Below, in pieces: positions 60,336 to 64,000 of a stretch of DNA of 64,000 nt (its first letter is position 1; every line of letters begins with the position of its first letter). The stretch is from Murimonas intestini (GTDB lineage Bacteria; Bacillota; Clostridia; Lachnospirales; Lachnospiraceae). Under the pieces are notes generated by a model. It was not told where the DNA came from. It saw only the letters and a program-made list of their open reading frames with translations, and made no database searches. The translations under genes and the position numbers were made by a program. Where the stretch lies: assembly GCF_024622195.1 (NCBI RefSeq), contig NZ_JANKBI010000005.1, positions 62,001 to 126,000 on the forward strand, in the 5' to 3' direction.

Positions 60336-61183
60336 TGAGATCGCACAGCAAACGCAGAAATAAGCTTATTCTGAAAATTGTGACATATACCGTTTTGATA
60401 ATAGCACTTGTCTATACACTGATCCCCTTCCTCACAATTATCCTTACTTCCTTCAGGACAGCAAAGGATGCGGTAAGAGGACCATTTACATGGCCCCGCC
60501 AATGGGACATTATCAACAATTACATGGAAGCATGGAAAATAGGAAAATTCAGCCACTACCTCTTAAACAGCCTGTATATGATGGTCTTTACAGTTATCGG
60601 AACTCTGGCAGTAGCCACTTTAGCAGGCTACTCCTTCGCAAAGTTCCGTTACCCTGGCAGAAATCTGATCTATTACATATTGCTCATAGGAATGATGATA
60701 CCCTTTCAGACTATAATGCTTCCTTTATATTTTACGCTGAAGTCTATGGGGCTGCTGAATACGCTGACTGGCATCTCCCTTCTGTCTATTGGTACTGGGG
60801 AAGGCTTTGCGATCATGATGATGCGTTCATTTTTCGTATCTATTCCCGATTCTATGCTGGAGGCAGCAAGGCTGGACGGATGCTCAGAGATAAAAGTCCT
60901 GACAAAGGTAGTCCTGCCTAATACATATCCTGCCTGGTCTTCTTTGGTTGTCATCACTGCTATGGGATCCTGGAATAATCTTCTGGCACCTATGATCTAT
61001 ATCTTCAAGCAGGATAAATATCCGATCCCTTATGCTTTATATGCTTTCCAGTCCGCACACACCACTGACTACCAGCTGCTGGCGGCCGGTATGATGATCT
61101 CGATCATCCCCATCGTTATTGTCTATGTGATCTTCCAGAGAAGTTTTCAGAATGGAATTATGGCCGGGGCTGTAAAAGGGTGA
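60332..61183 (+). CDS. Sugar ABC permease, UgpE/MalG-like
   Basis: The 283-residue permease has six hydrophobic segments, the EAA loop SMLEAARLDGCSEIKVLTKV and the family-typical end GIMAGAVKG. Its start overlaps the partner stop by 4 nt. No ATPase gene is present, so a shared ATPase is needed. Confidence 0.92.
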   Translation: MMRSHSKRRNKLILKIVTYTVLIIALVYTLIPFLTIILTSFRTAKDAVRGPFTWPRQWDIINNYMEAWKIGKFSHYLLNSLYMMVFTVIGTLAVATLAGYSFAKFRYPGRNLIYYILLIGMMIPFQTIMLPLYFTLKSMGLLNTLTGISLLSIGTGEGFAIMMMRSFFVSIPDSMLEAARLDGCSEIKVLTKVVLPNTYPAWSSLVVITAMGSWNNLLAPMIYIFKQDKYPIPYALYAFQSAHTTDYQLLAAGMMISIIPIVIVYVIFQRSFQNGIMAGAVKG

Positions 61184-61210
61184 GCATGCTATAAAATTAT
61201 ATGAAAATAA

Positions 61211-61259
61211 TAACCACCGGCTATGACGTCCTGCTTGAGGGTATCATAGCCGGTGGTTA
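61211..61259 (+). terminator. Terminator after the importer operon
   Basis: TAACCACCGGCTATGA and TCATAGCCGGTGGTTA form a perfect 16-bp stem with a 17-nt loop, followed by a T-rich stretch (CTCTATATTTCT), 28 bp past the stop. Confidence 0.82.
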
Positions 61260-61269
61260 CTCTATATTT

Positions 61270-61666
61270 CTATAAATCCAGACTGTTTTGTTCCCAAAAA
61301 AACTGCCTGATTCCCATTGTTGTAATTCCTGCCTCATCTCTTTTCAGTTTAATATGATTTCCAACAATCACTATTTTTTTGAAGGAATCGCCTATAGAAA
61401 GTAATGGTCTTTCCTCTTGCATTTTCTTATCTGTATCAGGAAGAGAAAACGCTGATTGAATATAATATTTGTTATTTCCTTTATACGCAATAAAATCAAC
61501 TTCCAGCTGTTTGCGAAGCCTTTTTCCTCTCTCTCAAGTCTTTTTTGAAAAGCTTGAACAAAAGATATGACTTTCCACATCTTCTTACTCCTGTAATTAC
61601 TTTGACAAAACCATTTTTCTCTCTCAGTTTTATCTGATTCAAATAAAAATTTCTTGCTATCTACAT
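61270..61666 (-). pseudogene. Decayed AAA ATPase of the DUF4143 type
   Basis: The minus strand first encodes YLNQIKLREKNGFVKV and ITGVRRCGKSYLLFKLFKKD (Walker A with the first helix), preceded by a premature TAG after the ATG. It then jumps, with a frameshift, to KQLEVDFIAYKGNKQYYIQS, AFSLPDTDKKMQEERPLLSI and a normal C-terminus. Intact relatives are around 400-450 residues, so roughly 300 codons of the middle are gone. The remains are a clear gene fossil. Confidence 0.8.
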
Positions 61667-61786
61667 TTTGAAATATTTATATTATCCCCTAATAATAACC
61701 ACTGCAGTAATGCCTTTTATTACGTTTTTCTTTTTCATTGCCTCCCCTTTACACCAAATTTTAACTTTTCAACTCAACAGACAATT

Positions 61787-62503
61787 TCATTCTTCTACGT
61801 AAATATTTATATCTTTTGTATTATTGATACTTATGACAGGTTTCCCTGAACCTGACTCAAACCTGTTCTGTTTAAGTATGTTCTGCGGAGCATTTATGGT
61901 ACCATTTTGAATTATATTTAAATCCAATCTGACATTATCCGGTAATTTATCCAAATAAATTGAGACCCCTCGAAATGCATTTGATTCTGAATCCTCCAAT
62001 GTGATATTATGATCCAACCGGTCAGCCTCTAAGTCAAGAATTACTACTGATTTATTTGCATGTATTAACACATCCGAGTTTATTGTTTCAAAATAGATAT
62101 GGCCAAAATCCCCTGTTGTTTCAACTTTTTCAAATTCTTTCTGAGGAATGTAAATGACAAAAGAACCAAGAACATTATTATCCGCTTCTGGATTGTCCAT
62201 CAAAATGTTAATATCCAGTGTATCACCGCTCACCTCACAATGAACTTCATATGTATGATCCGTATTCAAATCCGCATTATTAAATTCAAAATATTTATTT
62301 TCACTTTGCCTTATGATAATGGATTTAGCATTCCCGCTCAGATTAACACGGCAAATATCTTCAGCCTCAATATCATCATATATCTGTTTCTTATTTTCCT
62401 TACTCGTAAAATTCAGCGTTTTTTCCGCATTCTTAAAGGCAGTACTTACAAATATAATAAAAATACTTATACATAGAAAACACATTCCTTTTATTTTCCT
62501 CAT
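61787..62503 (-). CDS. Secreted or membrane-anchored beta-rich protein (DUF4097-like)
   Basis: The 238-residue protein has an N-terminal hydrophobic segment (MCFLCISIFIIFVSTAF), then a repetitive beta-strand region (SGNAKSIIIRQSENKYFEF, FGHIYFETINSDVLIHANKS) of the kind seen in DUF4097 putative adhesins. AAGGAGAGG precedes the start. The function is unknown. Confidence 0.7.
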   Translation of the reverse strand: MRKIKGMCFLCISIFIIFVSTAFKNAEKTLNFTSKENKKQIYDDIEAEDICRVNLSGNAKSIIIRQSENKYFEFNNADLNTDHTYEVHCEVSGDTLDINILMDNPEADNNVLGSFVIYIPQKEFEKVETTGDFGHIYFETINSDVLIHANKSVVILDLEADRLDHNITLEDSESNAFRGVSIYLDKLPDNVRLDLNIIQNGTINAPQNILKQNRFESGSGKPVISINNTKDINIYVEE

Positions 62504-62618
62504 TATATCCTCTCCTTTTGTTTATCTGCTTCATGCTTCTATTCAACAGCATGAGCAAAAATATGAGTCCAATATATGAAATCCCAAATGCCTCATATAA
62601 TTACCATCATTATAAATT

Positions 62619-63161
62619 CTAATCTGCAACATCACTTAAAAGCTTTTCATATAGCTTAAACAAATCCAATCCATAATGACCAAACCCCAAATCAATCGAT
62701 TGAATATATTGATAGCCGCAGCGTTCATATAATGCGATTGCAGGCACATTGTTTTCGTAGACATCCAAGCGAATTGCTTTCATACCGTTTTGTTTCCCCC
62801 ATTTTTCTGCAAAACGCAGTAGCTGTAACCCTATCCCCCTATTCATAAAGGCAGGATGGACAACGAGAGTATGTACTACCAATATTAAGCTGTAATCACC
62901 ACCATACAGCCACTTAGCATTGTCATAGCCATTTTCGGGCTTATGGTTCAGGATGAAAGCCCCCACAATGCTGTCACCGCTTCGTGCTACGAACAAGCTA
63001 TTTTCGACTATTCCAGTTAACGCATCCTTCCTGGTTGGATAAATACCTCTTTTCCAACCGGGATAGTTCATACCTGTTTCAAGTACGTCAAGCAGGTCAT
63101 TGTACAGCTGCTCTATGACATCCAAATCCGCGTCAGTACCATGCTCTATTCTAATCTCCAT
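62619..63161 (-). CDS. GNAT-family N-acetyltransferase
   Basis: A 180-residue protein with a full GNAT fold: N-terminal IRIEHGTDADLDVIEQLYND, the acetyl-CoA-binding PAFMNRGIGLQLLRFAEKWG and the terminal YENNVPAIALYERCGYQYI. The acceptor is unknown. Confidence 0.9.
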   Translation of the reverse strand: MEIRIEHGTDADLDVIEQLYNDLLDVLETGMNYPGWKRGIYPTRKDALTGIVENSLFVARSGDSIVGAFILNHKPENGYDNAKWLYGGDYSLILVVHTLVVHPAFMNRGIGLQLLRFAEKWGKQNGMKAIRLDVYENNVPAIALYERCGYQYIQSIDLGFGHYGLDLFKLYEKLLSDVAD

Positions 63162-63204
63162 TTTTTCTCCTCTGCGTGATTTCTTTAATTGTACAAACCT
63201 GACC

Positions 63205-63694
63205 TTAATTTATTACATCAGCACATATTTTCTTAATACGGTCAAACATATGAGTAATTGCAAACATCAAAGTTTCGTAATGCATATAATCGACAACATT
63301 TTTATCCACCAAAATTTGCATAGTGGGAGGAAAGTCTTCATCTGCTTCCCAAAATCTCAGAATTATTGAAAGGAATGAAAACAGATTGAGCTTATAAGCT
63401 ACATCTCCTTTTTCCAATCTTTTTCCATGAAGAGCCTCGCATGCGAAAGATAACTCTTCTGTTTTTCCATTAAAATAATCACCAATGTTTTGAAAAAATT
63501 TCTTCCGACCAACTGACTGCCCCTGTTTCTCGATTTATGCGGTATTTTCTATCTACAAACAGAACATAAAGATATTTTTTATCGTACTCTAATGAAAATT
63601 TGGAAATTATTTCTTCCTGATTATACTGTAAAAATACATCTGCCATGCTGTCTTTCATTTTGTCATAATTAGATATTTTATACTCTGGTATCAT
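63205..63694 (-). pseudogene. Decayed DUF3786-domain gene
   Basis: The first fragment (63694-63479, MIPEYKISNYDKMKDSMADV to SEEIFSKHW) is the usual start of a DUF3786 protein. From about 63497 another frame carries the usual end: FNGKTEELSFACEALHGKR, KGDVAYKLNLFSFLS, WEADEDFPPTMQILVDKN, MHYETLMFAITHMF. The linker region between the two is missing and the frame shifts at the join. Confidence 0.75.
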
Positions 63695-63850
63695 TTCCTT
63701 CCCCTCAAAAATATCGATTTATAAGCAATAGTGTAAAACATATTTATTTTGGCTTACTCCTGACAACAAAGTTTTCAAATTATATGCTCCAAGCAAATTT
63801 AGACTCTCTTAAATTCAAATTTCCAGACTGCTGGGCAGCCATTAGCTTAT

Positions 63851-64000
63851 CTATAACACAACAGTTGATTTACCAAGATCATTTATATACACCTCAATTG
63901 AATCCCCTGGCGCAAAATTTGGTTTATCCCATAAAAAATAACTTTTATGATGATGTACTTCACCTTGGTAAGTATAGGTATAAAGAATCCTATATGGATG
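63851..64000 (-). CDS. C-terminal part of a small protein with DUF3592-like end (cut by the window)
   Basis: The minus strand is open from the window edge to a TAG at 63853-63851 and gives YRILYTYTYQGEVHHHKSYF, then PNFAPGDSIEVYINDLGKST. This resembles the external beta domain of DUF3592-type membrane proteins. The N-terminal part lies beyond the window, so the identification is tentative. Confidence 0.5.
   Translation of the reverse strand, partial: HPYRILYTYTYQGEVHHHKSYFLWDKPNFAPGDSIEVYINDLGKSTVVL

Overview
The window looks like a chromosome segment of a Gram-positive anaerobe of the Clostridia, most likely Lachnospiraceae. This is inferred from AdhE with a Rex-type operator, ECF transporter genes next to truA, rplM-rpsI gene order, GHKL/LytTR two-component systems, MalR-type sugar operons and AGGAGG ribosome binding sites. 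No rRNA or tRNA gene was seen.

Bases 1 to about 17,170 are the right part of an integrative and conjugative element (ICE), read leftward. From its right end it holds parA, parB, accessory genes, a DUF6017-type replication initiator, an antirepressor, PcfB, the VirD4 coupling protein, Maff2, VirB6, PrgI, VirB4 and a CHAP-domain hydrolase cut by the window edge. Relaxase and integrase must lie left of the window. The element abuts the 3' end of rpsI. Both conjugation ATPase genes are interrupted by introns of different classes: virB4 by a 339-nt ORF-less group I intron (2252-2590), and virD4 by a 2.85-kb group II intron carrying an RT/HNH maturase (7544-10397). Removing each intron restores a full-length frame.

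Bases 17,238-24,511 are core chromosome (rpsI, rplM, truA, ecfT, ecfA2, ecfA1) with a GHKL/LytTR pair and a DUF3784/DUF3887 membrane protein between rplM and truA. Bases 24,783-30,675 are a maltodextrin locus: LacI regulator, malQ, two permeases and a binding protein. Next come a DMT exporter, an iron alcohol dehydrogenase, a ParA-like ATPase paired with a histone-H1-like protein, an MFS pump with a TetR regulator, an acetyltransferase, a cyclophilin, adhE with a linked APH-family kinase, an AraC-controlled oxidoreductase, and an ECF sigma/anti-sigma pair.

Bases 47,872-55,262 are the most interesting chromosomal locus. An AgrC/AgrA-like pair sits between a leftward gene for a 59-residue peptide and a rightward six-gene ABC operon. 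The peptide promoter and the operon promoter are near twins: two copies of ATGACAGA 21 bp apart, then exactly 25 nt, then TAGNAT. This suggests one LytTR regulator drives both. The peptide C-terminus resembles the AgrD recognition segment, but with Ser in place of Cys.

Bases 55,364-61,259 are a LacI-controlled operon joining an ADP-ribosylglycohydrolase-family enzyme to a sugar-type ABC importer without its own ATPase. The right end is rich in decayed genes (HEPN, AAA/DUF4143 ATPase, DUF3786), each with an internal deletion. A 47-bp palindromic element with an 8-bp target duplication lies in the tetR leader.
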